Shown here: positions 36,931 through 51,425 of the stretch, one piece after another | Layout: every line of letters starts with the position of its first letter | Position numbering within the stretch: the stretch's first letter is position 1 | Origin: Ornithodoros turicata | Taxonomy: Eukaryota > Arthropoda > Arachnida > Ixodida > Argasidae | Assembly: GCF_037126465.1 (NCBI RefSeq) | Contig: NC_088201.1 | Coordinates: 226,430,016 to 226,494,015 of the forward strand | Direction: 5' to 3' | DNA: 64,000 bases | Notes under the pieces: model-generated | Databases searched by the model: none | Told to the model about the DNA's origin: nothing | Seen by the model: only the letters and a program-made list of their open reading frames with translations | Made by a program: the position numbers and the translations under genes

Positions 36931-39900
36931 CAGATGTGTTCTAAATACTTCAAGTGATTTGAGATGACTTCAGACGTCTTCAGGCGACTTCAGTTGGCTC
37001 CAGATCTCTTCAGGTGATTTCAAGAGACCTGGGACGTCTTCATGCTGCTGCAGGTGACTTCAGGTAACTGCTGATGTCTTCAGATAGCTCCAAACGTCTT
37101 CGGGTGGCTTCGGGTGACCTCAGATGTCTTCAGGCGACTGGAGGTGGCACCTGACCTCTTCAAGTGAGTTCAGTACATTTAGGTGACTCTTCACATTTTC
37201 AGGTGACTTCAAGTGACTTCAGGTGAACACAGACGTCCTCAGATGACTACTGGTAGCTTGCGACGCTTTCAGGCGGTTTCAGGTGACTCCAGACACGTTC
37301 AGGCGACTCCAGCTGTGACTTCAAGTAACTTTAGGTGACCCCTGACATCTTCAGGTAGCTTTATACGACTTTAAGCGATTTCAGGTGACAGCAGATGCTT
37401 TGAGGTGATTTCAAGTGATTTCAGGTGATCTGAGACGTTTTCAGTCGTCTTCAAATGGCTCTAGAAGTCTTCAGGTGACTTCAGATGACTGCGGACGTCT
37501 TCAGGTGACTCCAGGTGTCTTGAAGTGACCGCAAGTGACTTCAGGTGACCTCAGACGTCTTGTGAACATTTGTGATGGCTCCACACGTCCTCAGATGACT
37601 TCCACAGGCTTCAGACGTCTTCAGGTGGCTCTAGGTGACATTGGATGTCTTCAGGTAACTTCAGGTGACTACCGACGTCTCCAGATGACTCCAGATGTCT
37701 TCTGGTGACTTCAAGTGATTTGAGATGACTTCAGACGTCTTCAGGCGACTTCAGTTGGCTCCAGATGTCTTCAGGTGATTTCAAGAGACTTGGGACGTCT
37801 TCATATGGCTGCAGGTGACTTCTGGTAACTGCTGATGTCTTCATATGGCTCCAAATGTCTTCGGGTGGCTTCAGGTGACCTCAGACGCCTTCAGGCGACT
37901 GGAGGTGGCACCTGACCTCTTCAGGCGTGTTCAGTACCTTTAGGTTACTCTCCACATTTTCAGGTGATTTCAAGTGACTCACGTGAACACAGACGTCCTC
38001 AGATGACTACTGGTAGCTTGAGACGTTTTCGGGCGGTTTCACGTGACTCCAGACACGTTCAGGCGACTCCAGCTGCGACTTCAAGTAACTTTAGGTGACC
38101 CCTGACATCTTCAGGTAGCTTTACGCGACTTTAGGCGATTTCAGGTGACAGCAGATGCTTTGAGGTGATTTCAAGTGATTTCAGGTGATCTCAGACGTTT
38201 TCAGTCGTCTTCAAATGGCTCTAGAAGTCTTCAGGTGACTTCAGATGACTGCGGACGTCTTCAGGTAACTGTAGGTGTCTTGAAGTGACCGCAAGTGACT
38301 TCAGGTGACCTCAGACGTCTTGTGAACACTTGTGATGGCTCCACACGTCCTCAGATGACTTCCACAGGCTTCACACGTCTTCAGGTGGCTCTAGGTGACA
38401 TTGAATGTCTCCAGGTAACTTCAGGTGACTACCGGCGTCTCCAGATGACTCCAGATGTCTTCTAATGACTTCAAGTGATTTGAGATGACTTCAGACGTCC
38501 TCAGGCGACTTCAGTTGGCTCCAGATCTCTTCAGGTGATTTCAAGAGACTTGGGACGTCTTCACGTGGCTGCAGGTAACTTCAGGTGACCGCTGACGTCT
38601 TCAGATGGCTCCAAATGTCTTCGGGTGGCTTCGGGTGACCTCAGACGCCTTCAGGCGACTGGAGGTGGCACCTGACCTCTTCAGGCGTGTTCAGTACCTT
38701 TAGGTGACTCTCCACATTTTCAGGTGATTTCAAGTGACTCACGTGAACACAGACGTCCTCAGATGACTACTGGTAGCTTGAGACGTTTTCGGGCGGTTTC
38801 ACGTGACTCCAGACACGTTCAGGCGACTCCAGCTGCGACTTCAAGTAACTTTAGGTGACCCCTGACATCTTCAGGTAGCTTTACGCGACTTTAGGCGACT
38901 TCAGGTGACAGCAGATGCCTTGAGGTGATTTCAAGTGACTTCAGGTGATCTGAGACGTTTTCAGTCGTCTTCAAATGGCTCTAGAAGTCTTCAGGTGACT
39001 TCAGATGACTGCGGACGTCTTCAGGTGACTCCAGGTGTCTTGAAGTGACCGCAAGTGACTTCAGGTGACCTCAGACGTCCTGCGAACACTTGTGATTGCT
39101 CCACCCGTCGTCAGATGACTTCCAGAGGCTTCAGACGTCTTCAGGTGGCTCTAGGTGACATTGAATGTCTTCAGGTAACTTCAGGGGACTACCGATGTCT
39201 CCACATCACTTCAGATGTCCTCTGGGGACTTCAAGTGATCTGAGATGACTTCAGATGTCTTCAGGCGACTTCAGTTGGCTCCAGATGTCTTCAGGTGATT
39301 TCAAGAGACTTGGGACGTCTTCCTGTGGCTGCATGTGACTTCAGGTAACTGCTGATGTCTTCAGATGGCTCCAAATGTCTTCAGATGGCTCCAAATGTCT
39401 TCGGGTGGCTTCGGATGACCTCAGACGTCTTAGGCGACTGGAGGTGGCACCTAACCTCTTCAGGTGAGTTCAGTAGCTTTAGGTGACTCTTCACATTTTC
39501 AGGTGATTTCAAGTGACTCAGGTGAACACAGACGTCCTCAGATGACTACTGGTAGCTTGAGACGTTTTCGGGCGGTTTCACGTGACTCAAGACACGTTCA
39601 TGCGACTCCAGCTGCGACTTCAAGTAACTTTAGGTGACCCCTAATATCTTCAGGTAGCTTTACGCGACTTTAGACGACTTCAGGTGACAGCAGATGCCTT
39701 GAGGTGATTTCAAGTGATCAGGTGATCTGAGACGTTTTCAGTCGTCTTCAAATGGCTCTAGAAGTCTTCAGGTGACTTCAGATGACTGCGGACGTCTTCA
39801 GGTGACTCCAGGTGTCTTGAAGTGACCGCAAGTGACTTCAGGTGACCTCACACGTCTTGCGAACACTTGTGATGGCTCCACACGTCCTCAGATGACTTCC

Positions 39901-42900
39901 ACAGGCTTCAGACGTCTTCAGGTGGCTCTAGGTGACACTGAATGTCTCCAGGTAACTTCAGGTGACTACCGGCGTCTCCAGATGACTCCAGATGTGTTCT
40001 AAATACTTCAAGTGATTTGAGATGACTTCAGACGTCTTCAGGCGACTTCAGTTGGCTCCAGATCTCTTCAGGTGATTTCAAGAGACCTGGGATGTCTTCA
40101 TGCTGCTGCAGGTGACTTCAGGTAACTGCTGATGTCTTCAGATAGCTCCAAACGTCTTCGGGTGGCTTCGGGTGACCTCAGATGTCTTCAGGCGACTGGA
40201 GGTGGCACCTGACCTCTTCAAGTGAGTTCAGTACATTTAGGTGACTCTTCACATTTTCAGGTGACTTCAAGTGACTTCAGGTGAACACAGACGTCCTCAG
40301 ATGACTACTGGTAGCTTGCGACGCTTTCAGGCGGTTTCAGGTGACTCCAGACACGTTCAGGCGACTCCAGCTGTGACTTCAAGTAACTTTAGGTGACCCC
40401 TGACATCTTCAGGTAGCTTTATACGACTTTAAGCGATTTCAGGTGACAGCAGATGCTTTGAGGTGATTTCAAGTGATTTCAGGTGATCTGAGACGTTTTC
40501 AGTCGTCTTCAAATGGCTCTAGAAGTCTTCAGGTGACTTCAGATGACTGCGGACGTCTTCAGGTGACTCCAGGTGTCTTGAAGTGACCGCAAGTGACTTC
40601 AGGTGACCTCAGACGTCTTGTGAACATTTGTGATGGCTCCACACGTCCTCAGATGACTTCCACAGGCTTCAGACGTCTTCAGGTGGCTCTAGGTGACATT
40701 GGATGTCTTCAGGTAACTTCAGGTGACTACCGACGTCTCCAGATGACTCCAGATGTCTTCTGGTGACTTCAAGTGATTTGAGATGACTTCAGACGTCTTC
40801 AGGCGACTTCAGTTGGCTCCAGATGTCTTCAGGTGATTTCAAGAGACTTGGGACGTCTTCATATGGCTGCAGGTGACTTCCGGTAACTGCTGATGTCTTC
40901 ATATGGCTCCAAATGTCTTCGGGTGGCTTCAGGTGACCTCAGACGCCTTCAGGCGACTGGAGGTGGCACCTGACCTCTTCAGGCGTGTTCAGTACCTTTA
41001 GGTTACTCTCCACATTTTCAGGTGATTTCAAGTGACTCACGTGAACACAGACGTCCTCAGATGACTACTGGTAGCTTGAGACGTTTTCGGGCGGTTTCAC
41101 GTGACTCCAGACACGTTCAGGCGACTCCAGCTGCGACTTCAAGTAACTTTAGGTGACCCCTGACATCTTCAGGTAGCTTTACGCGACTTTAGGCGACTTC
41201 AGGTGACAGCAGATGCCTTGAGGTGATTTCAAGTGACTTCAGGTGATCTGAGACGTTTTCAGTCGTCTTCAAATGCCTCTAGAAGTCTTCAGGTGACTTC
41301 AGATGACTGCGGACGTCTTCAGGTGACTCGAGGTGTCTTGAAGTGACCGCAAGTGACTTCAGGTGACCTCAGACGTCTTGCGAACACTTGTGATGGCTTC
41401 ACACGTCCTCAGATGACTTCCACAGGCTTCAGACATCTTCAGGTGGCTCTAGGTGACATTGAATGTGTCCAGGTAACTTCAGGTGACTACCGGCGTCTCC
41501 AGATGACTCCAGATGTCTCCTAATGACTTCAAGTGATTTGAGATGACTTCAGACGTCTTCAGGCGACTTCAGTTGGCTCCAGATCTCTTCAGGTGATTTC
41601 AAGAGACTTGGGACGTCTTCATGTGGCTGCAGGTAACTTCAGGTGACCGCTGACGTCTTCAGATGGCTCCAAATGTCTTCGGGTGGCTTCGGGTGACCTC
41701 AGATGTCTTCAGGCGACTGGAGGTGGCACCTGACCTCTTCAGGTGAGTTCAGTACCTTTAGGAGACTCTTCACAATTTCAGGTGACTTCAAGTGACTTCA
41801 GGTGAACACAGACGCCTCAGATGACTACTGGTAGCTTGAGACGTTTTCATGTGGTTTCACGTGACTCCAGACACGTTCAGGCGACTCCAGCTGCGACTTC
41901 AAAGAACTTTAAGTGACCCCTGACATCTTCAGGTAGCTTTACGCGACTTTAGGCGACTTCAGGTGACAGCAGATGCCTCGAGGCGATTTCAAGTGACTTC
42001 AGGTGATCTGAGACGTTTTCAGTCGTCTTCAAATGGCTCTAGAAGTCTTCAGGTGACTTCAGATGACTGCGGACGTCTTCAGGTGACTCCAGGTGTCTTG
42101 AAGTCACCGCAAGTGACTTCAGGTGACCTCAGACGTCCTGCGAACAGTTGTGATTGCTCCACCCGTCGTCAAATGACTTCCCCAGGCTTCAGACGTCTTC
42201 AGGTGGCTCTAGGTGACATTGAATGTCTTCAGGTAACTTCAGGTGACTACCGATGTCTCCAAATGACTTCAGATGTCCTCTGGGGACTTCAAGTGATCTG
42301 AGATGACTTCAGATGTCTTCATGCGACTTCAGTTGGCTCCAGATGTCTTCAGGTGATTTCAAGAGACTTCAGACATCTTCCTGTGGCTGCATGTGACTTC
42401 AGGTAACTGCTGATGTCTTCAGATGGCTCCAAATGTCTTCGGGTGGCTTCGGATGACCTCAGACGTCTTAGGCGACTGGAGGTGGCACCTGACCTCTTCA
42501 GGTGAGTTCAGTAGCTTTAGGTGACTCTTCACATTTTCAGGTGATTTCAAGTGACTCAGGTGAACACAGACGTCCTCAGATGACTACTGGTAGCTTGAGA
42601 CGTTTTCGGGCGGTTTCACGTGACTCAAGACACGTTCAGGCGACTCCAGCTGCGACTTCAAGTAACTTTAGGTGACCCCTAATATCTTCAGGTAGCTTTA
42701 CGCGACCTTAGACGACTTCAGGTGACAGCAGATGCCTTGAGGTGATTTCAAGTGATCAGGTGATCTGAGACGTTTTCAGTCGTCTTCAAATGGCTCTAGA
42801 AGTCTTCAGGTGACTTCAGATGACTGCGGACGTCTTCAGGTGACTCCAGGTGTCTTGAAGTGACCGCAAGTGACTTCAGGTGACCTCACACGTCTTGCGA

Positions 42901-45900
42901 ACACTTGTGATGGCTCCACACGTCCTCAGATGACTTCCACAGGCTTCAGACGTCTTCAGGTGGCTCTAGGTGACACTGAATGTCTCCAGGTAACTTCAGG
43001 TGACTACCGGCGTCTCCAGATGACTCCAGATGTGTTCTAAATACTTTAAGTGATTTGAGATGACTTCAGACGTCTTCAGGCGACTTCAGTTGGCTCCAGA
43101 TCTCTTCAGGTGATTTCAAGAGACCTGGGACGTCTTCATGCTGCTGCAGGTGACTTCAGGTAACTGCTGATGTCTTCAGATAGCTCCAAACGTCTTCGGG
43201 TGGCTTCGGGTGACCTCAGATGTCTTCAGGCGACTGGAGGTGGCACCTGACCTCTTCAAGTGAGTTCAGTACATTTAGGTGACTCTTCACATTTTCAGGT
43301 GACTTCAAGTGACTTCAGGTGAACACAGACGTCCTCAGATGACTACTGGTAGCTTGCGACGCTTTCAGGCGGTTTCAGGTGACTCCAGACACGTTCAGGG
43401 GACTCCAGCTGTGACTTCAAGTAACTTTAGGTGACCCCTGACATCTTCAGGTAGCTTTATACGACTTTAAGCGATTTCAGGTGACAGCAGATGCTTTGAG
43501 GTGATTTCAAGTGATTTCAGGTGATCTGAGACGTTTTCAGTCGTCTTCAAATGGCTCTAGAAGTCTTCAGGTGACTTCAGATGACTGCGGACGTCTTCAG
43601 GTGACTCCAGGTGTCTTGAAGTGACCGCAAGTGACTTCAGGTGACCTCAGACGTCTTGTGAACATTTGTGATGGCTCCACACGTCCTCAGATGACTTCCA
43701 CAGGCTTCAGACGTCTTCAGGTGGCTCTAGGTGACATTGGATGTCTTCAGGTAACTTCAGGTGACTACCGACGTCTCCAGATGACTCCAGATGTCTTCTG
43801 GTGACTTCAAGTGATTTGAGATGACTTCAGACGTCTTCAGGCGACTTCAGTTGGCTCCAGATGTCTTCAGGTGATTTCAAGAGACTTGGGACGTCTTCAT
43901 ATGGCTGCAGGTGACTTCCGGTAACTGCTGATGTCTTCATATGGCTCCAAATGTCTTCGGGTGGCTTCAGGTGACCTCAGACGCCTTCAGGCGACTGGAG
44001 GTGGCACCTGACCTCTTCAGGCGTGTTCAGTACCTTTAGGTTACTCTCCACATTTTCAGGTGATTTCAAGTGACTCACGTGAACACAGACGTCCTCAGAT
44101 GACTACTGGTAGCTTGAGACGTTTTCGGGCGGTTTCACGTGACTCCAGACACGTTCAGGCGACTCCAGCTGCGACTTCAAGTAACTTTAGGTGACCCCTG
44201 ACATCTTCAGGTAGCTTTACGCGACTTTAGGCGACTTCAGGTGACAGCAGATGCCTTGAGGTGATTTCAAGTGACTTCAGGTGATCTGAGACGTTTTCAG
44301 TCGTCTTCAAATGCCTCTAGAAGTCTTCAGGTGACTTCAGATGACTGCGGACGTCTTCAGGTGACTCGAGGTGTCTTGAAGTGACCGCAAGTGACTTCAG
44401 GTGACCTCAGACGTCTTGCGAACACTTGTGATGGCTTCACACGTCCTCAGATGACTTCCACAGGCTTCAGACATCTTCAGGTGGCTCTAGGTGACATTGA
44501 ATGTGTCCAGGTAACTTCAGGTGACTACCGGCGTCTCCAGATGACTCCAGATGTCTCCTAATGACTTCAAGTGATTTGAGATGACTTCAGACGTCTTCAG
44601 GCGACTTCAGTTGGCTCCAGATCTCTTCAGGTGATTTCAAGATACTTGGGACGTCTTCATGTGGCTGCAGGTAACTTCAGGTGACCGCTGACGTCTTCAG
44701 ATGGCTCCAAATGCCTTCGGGTGGCTTCGGGTGACCTCAGATGTCTTCAGGCGACTGGAGGTGGCACCTGACCTCTTCAGGTGAGTTCAGTACCTTTAGG
44801 AGACTCTTCACAATTTCAGGTGACTTCAAGTGACTTCAGGTGAACACAGACGTCCTCAGATGACTACTGGTAGCTTGAGACGTTTTCATGTGGTTTCACG
44901 TGACTCCAGACACGTTCAGGCGACTCCAGCTGCGACTTCAAAGAACTTTAAGTGACCCCTGACATCTTCAGGTAGCTTTACGCGACTTTAGGCGACTTCA
45001 GGTGACAGCAGATGCCTCGAGGCGATTTCAAGTGACTTCAGGTGATCTGAGACGTTTTCAGTCGTCTTCAAATGGCTCTAGAAGTCTTCAGGTGACTTCA
45101 GATGACTGCGGACGTCTTCAGGTGACTCCAGGTGTCTTGAAGTCACCGCAAGTGACTTCAGGTGACCTCAGACGTCCTGCGAACAGTTGTGATTGCTCCA
45201 CCCGTCGTCAAATGACTTCCCCAGGCTTCAGACGTCTTCAGGTGGCTCTAGGTGACATTGAATGTCTTCAGGTAACTTCAGGTGACTACCGATGTCTCCA
45301 AATGACTTCAGATGTCCTCTGGGGACTTCAAGTGATCTGAGATGACTTCAGATGTCTTCATGCGACTTCAGTTGGCTCCAGATGTCTTCAGGTGATTTCA
45401 AGAGACTTCAGACATCTTCCTGTGGCTGCATGTGACTTCAGGTAACTGCTGATGTCTTCAGATGGCTCCAAATGTCTTCAGATGGCTCCAAATGTCTTCG
45501 GGTGGCTTCGGATGACCTCAGACGTCTTAGGCGACTGGAGGTGGCACCTGACCTCTTCAGGTGAGTTCAGTAGCTTTAGGTGACTCTTCACATTTTCAGG
45601 TGATTTCAAGTGACTCAGGTGAACACAGACGTCCTCAGATGACTACTGGTAGCTTGAGACGTTTTCGGGCGGTTTCACGTGACTCAAGACACGTTCAGGC
45701 GACTCCAGCTGCGACTTCAAGTAGCTTTAGGTGACCCCTAATATCTTCAGGTAGCTTTACGCGACCTTAGACGACTTCAGGTGACAGCAGATGCCTTGAG
45801 GTGATTTCAAGTGATCAGGTGATCTGAGACGTTTTCAGTCGTCTTCAAATGGCTCTAGAAGTCTTCAGGTGACTTCAGATGACTGCGGACGTCTTCAGGT

Positions 45901-48900
45901 GACTCCAGGTGTCTTGAAGTGACCGCAAGTGACTTCAGGTGACCTCACACGTCTTGCGAACACTTGTGATGGCTCCACACGTCCTCAGATGACTTCCACA
46001 GGCTTCAGACGTCTTCAGGTGGCTCTAGGTGACACTGAATGTCTCCAGGTAACTTCAGGTGACTACCGGCGTCTCCAGATGACTCCAGATGTGTTCTAAA
46101 TACTTTAAGTGATTTGAGATGACTTCAGACGTCTTCAGGCGACTTCAGTTGGCTCCAGATCTCTTCAGGTGATTTCAAGAGACCTGGGACGTCTTCATGC
46201 TGCTGCAGGTGACTTCAGGTAACTGCTGATGTCTTCAGATAGCTCCAAACGTCTTCGGGTGGCTTCGGGTGACCTCAGATGTCTTCAGGCGACTGGAGGT
46301 GGCACCTGACCTCTTCAAGTGAGTTCAGTACATTTAGGTGACTCTTCACATTTTCAGGTGACTTCAAGTGACTTCAGGTGAACACAGACGTCCTCAGATC
46401 ACTACTGGTAGCTTGCGACGCTTTCAGGCGGTTTCAGGTGACTCCAGACACGTTCAGGGGACTCCAGCTGTGACTTCAAGTAACTTTAGGTGACCCCTGA
46501 CATCTTCAGGTAGCTTTATACGACTTTAAGCGATTTCAGGTGACAGCAGATGCTTTGAGGTGATTTCAAGTGATTTCAGGTGCTCTGAGACGTTTTCAGT
46601 CGTCTTCAAATGGCTCTAGAAGTCTTCAGGTGACTTCAGATGACTGCGGACGTCTTCAGGTGACTCCAGGTGTCTTGAAGTGACCGCAAGTGACTTCAGG
46701 TGACCTCAGACGTCTTGTGAACATTTGTGATGGCTCCACACGTCCTCAGATGACTTCCACAGGCTTCAGACGTCTTCAGGTGGCTCTAGGTGACATTGGA
46801 TGTCTTCAGGTAACTTCAGGTGACTACCGACGTCTCCAGATGACTCCAGATGTCTTCTGGTGACTTCAAGTGATTTGAGATGACTTCAGACGTCTTCAGG
46901 CGACTTCAGTTGGCTCCAGATGTCTTCAGGTGATTTCAAGAGACTTGGGACGTCTTCATATGGCTGCAGGTGACTTCCGGTAACTGCTGATGTCTTCATA
47001 TGGCTCCAAATGTCTTCGGGTGGCTTCAGGTGACCTCAGACGCCTTCAGGCGACTGGAGGTGGCACCTGACCTCTTCAGGCGTGTTCAGTACCTTTAGGT
47101 TACTCTCCACATTTTCAGGTGATTTCAAGTGACTCACGTGAACACAGACGTCCTCAGATGACTACTGGTAGCTTGAGACGTTTTCGGGCGGTTTCACGTG
47201 ACTCCAGACACGTTCAGGCTACTCCAGCTGCGACTTCAAGTAACTTTAGGTGACCCCTGACATCTTCAGGTAGCTTTACGCGACTTTAGGCGACTTCAGG
47301 TGACAGCAGATGCCTTGAGGTGATTTCAAGTGACTTCAGGTGATCTGAGACGTTTTCAGTCGTCTTCAAATGCCTCTAGAAGTCTTCAGGTGACTTCAGA
47401 TGACTGCGGACGTCTTCAGGTGACTCGAGGTGTCTTGAAGTGACCGCAAGTGACTTCAGGTGACCTCAGACGTCTTGCGAACACTTGTGATGGCTTCACA
47501 CGTCCTCAGATGACTTCCACAGGCTTCAGACATCTTCAGGTGGCTCTAGGTGACATTGAATGTGTCCAGGTAACTTCAGGTGACTACCGGCGTCTCCAGA
47601 TGACTCCAGATGTCTCCTAATGACTTCAAGTGATTTGAGATGACTTCAGACGTCTTCAGGCGACTTCAGTTGGCTCCAGATCTCTTCAGGTGATTTCAAG
47701 ATACTTGGGACGTCTTCATGTGGCTGCAGGTAACTTCAGGTGACCGCTGACGTCTTCAGATGGCTCCAAATGCCTTCGGGTGGCTTCGGGTGACCTCAGA
47801 TGTCTTCAGGCGACTGGAGGTGGCACCTGACCTCTTCAGGTGAGTTCAGTACCTTTAGGAGACTCTTCACAATTTCAGGTGACTTCAAGTGACTTCAGGT
47901 GAACACAGACGTCCTCAGATGACTACTGGTAGCTTGAGACGTTTTCATGTGGTTTCACGTGACTCCAGACACGTTCAGGCGACTCCAGCTGCGACTTCAA
48001 AGAACTTTAAGTGACCCCTGACATCTTCAGGTAGCTTTACGCGACTTTAGGCGACTTCAGGTGACAGCAGATGCCTCGAGGCGATTTCAAGTGACTTCAG
48101 GTGATCTGAGACGTTTTCAGTCGTCTTCAAATGGCTCTAGAAGTCTTCAGGTGACTTCAGATGACTGCGGACGTCTTCAGGTGACTCCAGGTGTCTTGAA
48201 GTCACCGCAAGTGACTTCAGGTGACCTCAGACGTCCTGCGAACAGTTGTGATTGCTCCACCCGTCGTCAAATGACTTCCCCAGGCTTCAGACGTCTTCAG
48301 GTGGCTCTAGGTGACATTGAATGTCTTCAGGTAACTTCAGGTGACTACCGATGTCTCCAAATGACTTCAGATGTCCTCTGGGGACTTCAAGTGATCTGAG
48401 ATGACTTCAGATGTCTTCATGCGACTTCAGTTGGCTCCAGATGTCTTCAGGTGATTTCAAGAGACTTCAGACATCTTCCTGTGGCTGCATGTGACTTCAG
48501 GTAACTGCTGATGTCTTCAGATGGCTCCAAATGTCTTCAGATGGCTCCAAATGTCTTCGGGTGGCTTCGGATGACCTCAGACGTCTTAGGCGACTGGAGG
48601 TGGCACCTGACCTCTTCAGGTGAGTTCAGTAGCTTTAGGTGACTCTTCACATTTTCAGGTGATTTCAAGTGACTCAGGTGAACACAGACGTCCTCAGATG
48701 ACTACTGGTAGCTTGAGACGTTTTCGGGCGGTTTCACGTGACTCAAGACACGTTCAGGCGACTCCAGCTGCGACTTCAAGTAACTTTAGGTGACCCCTAA
48801 TATCTTCAGGTAGCTTTACGTGACCTTAGACGACTTCAGGTGACAGCAGATGCCTTGAGGTGATTTCAAGTGATCAGGTGATCTGAGACGTTTTCAGTCG

Positions 48901-51425
48901 TCTTCAAATGGCTCTAGAAGTCTTCAGGTGACTTCAGATGACTGCGGACGTCTTCAGGTGACTCCAGGTGTCTTGAAGTGACCGCAAGTGACTTCAGGTG
49001 ACCTCACACGTCTTGCGAACACTTGTGATGGCTCCACACGTCCTCAGATGACTTCCACAGGCTTCAGACGTCTTCAGGTGGCTCTAGGTGACACTGAATG
49101 TCTCCAGGTAACTTCAGGTGACTACCGGCGTCTCCAGATGACTCCAGATGTGTTCTAAATACTTTAAGTGATTTGAGATGACTTCAGACGTCTTCAGGCG
49201 ACTTCAGTTGGCTCCAGATCTCTTCAGGTGATTTCAAGAGACCTGGGACGTCTTCATGCTGCTGCAGGTGACTTCAGGTAACTGCTGATGTCTTCAGATA
49301 GCTCCAAACGTCTTCGGGTGGCTTCGGGTGACCTCAGATGTCTTCAGGCGACTGGAGGTGGCACCTGACCTCTTCAAGTGAGTTCAGTACATTTAGGTGA
49401 CTGTTCACATTTTCAGGTGACTTCAAGTGACTTCAGGTGAACACAGACGTCCTCAGATGACTACTGGTAGCTTGCGACGCTTTCAGGCGGTTTCAGGTGA
49501 CTCCAGACACGTTCAGGGGACTCCAGCTGTGACTTCAAGTAACTTTAGGTGACCCCTGACATCTTCAGGTAGCTTTATACGACTTTAAGCGATTTCAGGT
49601 GACAGCAGATGCTTTGAGGTGATTTCAAGTGATTTCAGGTGATCTGAGACGTTTTCAGTCGTCTTCAAATGGCTCTAGAAGTCTTCAGGTGACTTCAGAT
49701 GACTGCGGACGTCTTCAGGTGACTCCAGGTGTCTTGAAGTGACCGCAAGTGACTTCAGGTGACCTCAGACGTCTTGTGAACATTTGTGATGGCTCCACAC
49801 GTCCTCAGATGACTTCCACAGGCTTCAGACGTCTTCAGGTGGCTCTAGGTGACATTGGATGTCTTCAGGTAACTTCAGGTGACTACCGACGTCTCCAGAT
49901 GACTCCAGATGTCTTCTGGTGACTTCAAGTGATTTGAGATGACTTCAGACGTCTTCAGGCGACTTCAGTTGGCTCCAGATGTCTTCAGGTGATTTCAAGA
50001 GACTTGGGACGTCTTCATATGGCTGCAGGTGACTTCCGGTAACTGCTGATGTCTTCATATGGCTCCAAATGTCTTCGGGTGGCTTCAGGTGACCTCAGAC
50101 GCCTTCAGGCGACTGGAGGTGGCACCTGACCTCTTCAGGCGTGTTCAGTACCTTTAGGTTACTCTCCACATTTTCAGGTGATTTCAAGTGACTCACGTGA
50201 ACACAGACGTCCTCAGATGACTACTGGTAGCTTGAGACGTTTTCGGGCGGTTTCACGTGACTCCAGACACGTTCAGGCGACTCCAGCTGCGACTTCAAGT
50301 AACTTTAGGTGACCCCTGACATCTTCAGGTAGCTTTACGCGACTTTAGGCGACTTCAGGTGACAGCAGATGCCTTGAGGTGATTTCAAGTGACTTCAGGT
50401 GATCTGAGACGTTTTCAGTCGTCTTCAAATGCCTCTAGAAGTCTTCAGGTGACTTCAGATGACTGCGGACGTCTTCAGGTGACTCGAGGTGTCTTGAAGT
50501 GACCGCAAGTGACTTCAGGTGACCTCAGACGTCTTGCGAACACTTGTGATGGCTTCACACGTCCTCAGATGACTTCCACAGGCTTCAGACATCTTCAGGT
50601 GGCTCTAGGTGACATTGAATGTGTCCAGGTAACTTCAGGTGACTACCGGCGTCTCCAGATGACTTCAGATGTCTCCTAATGACTTCAAGTGATTTGAGAT
50701 GACTTCAGACGTCTTCAGGCGACTTCAGTTGGCTCCAGATCTCTTCAGGTGATTTCAAGAGACTTGGGACGTCTTCATGTGGCTGCAGGTAACTTCAGGT
50801 GACCGCTGACGTCTTCAGATGGCTCCAAATGTCTTCGGGTGGCTTCGGGTGACCTCAGATGTCTTCAGGCGACTGGAGGTGGCACCTGACCTCTTCAGGT
50901 GAGTTCAGTACCTTTAGGAGACTCTTCACAATTTCAGGTGACTTCAAGTGACTTCAGGTGAACACAGACGTCCTCAGATGACTACTGGTAGCTTGAGACG
51001 TTTTCATGTGGTTTCACGTGACTCCAGACACGTTCAGGCGACTCCAGCTGCGACTTCAAAGAACTTTAAGTGACCCCTGACATCTTCAGGTAGCTTTACG
51101 CGACTTTAGGCGACTTCAGGTGACAGCAGATGCCTCGAGGCGATTTCAAGTGACTTCAGGTGATCTGAGACGTTTTCAGTCGTCTTCAAATGGCTCTAGA
51201 AGTCTTCAGGTGACTTCAGATGACTGCGGACGTCTTCAGGTGACTCCAGGTGTCCTGAAGTCACCGCAAGTGACTTCAGGTGACCTCAGACGTCCTGCGA
51301 ACAGTTGTGATTGCTCCACCCGTCGTCAAATGACTTCCCCAGGCTTCAGACGTCTTCAGGTGGCTCTAGGTGACATTGAATGTCTTCAGGTAACTTCAGG
51401 TGACTACCGATGTCTCCAAATTCTT
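36931..51425 (+). repeat. tetrameric higher-order satellite repeat, ~3.06 kb x ~4.7
   Basis: The variant TGTGAACATT occurs at 37561, 40619, 43657, 46716 and 49775 (steps 3058, 3038, 3059, 3059). The short step is explained mainly by a missing copy of a 20-bp doublet (GATGGCTCCAAATGTCTTCA) near 42420. Units 2-5 are almost identical and unit 1 is somewhat diverged. Each unit holds four ~765-bp monomers that differ from each other, the definition of a higher-order repeat. Confidence 0.93.

Noticed and set aside
41963..42301. 112-codon + strand frame as a real gene (also at 45002, 48061, 51120)
   Set aside because: It lies wholly in the satellite, its residues mirror the 10-bp word, and equivalent monomers elsewhere have it closed.
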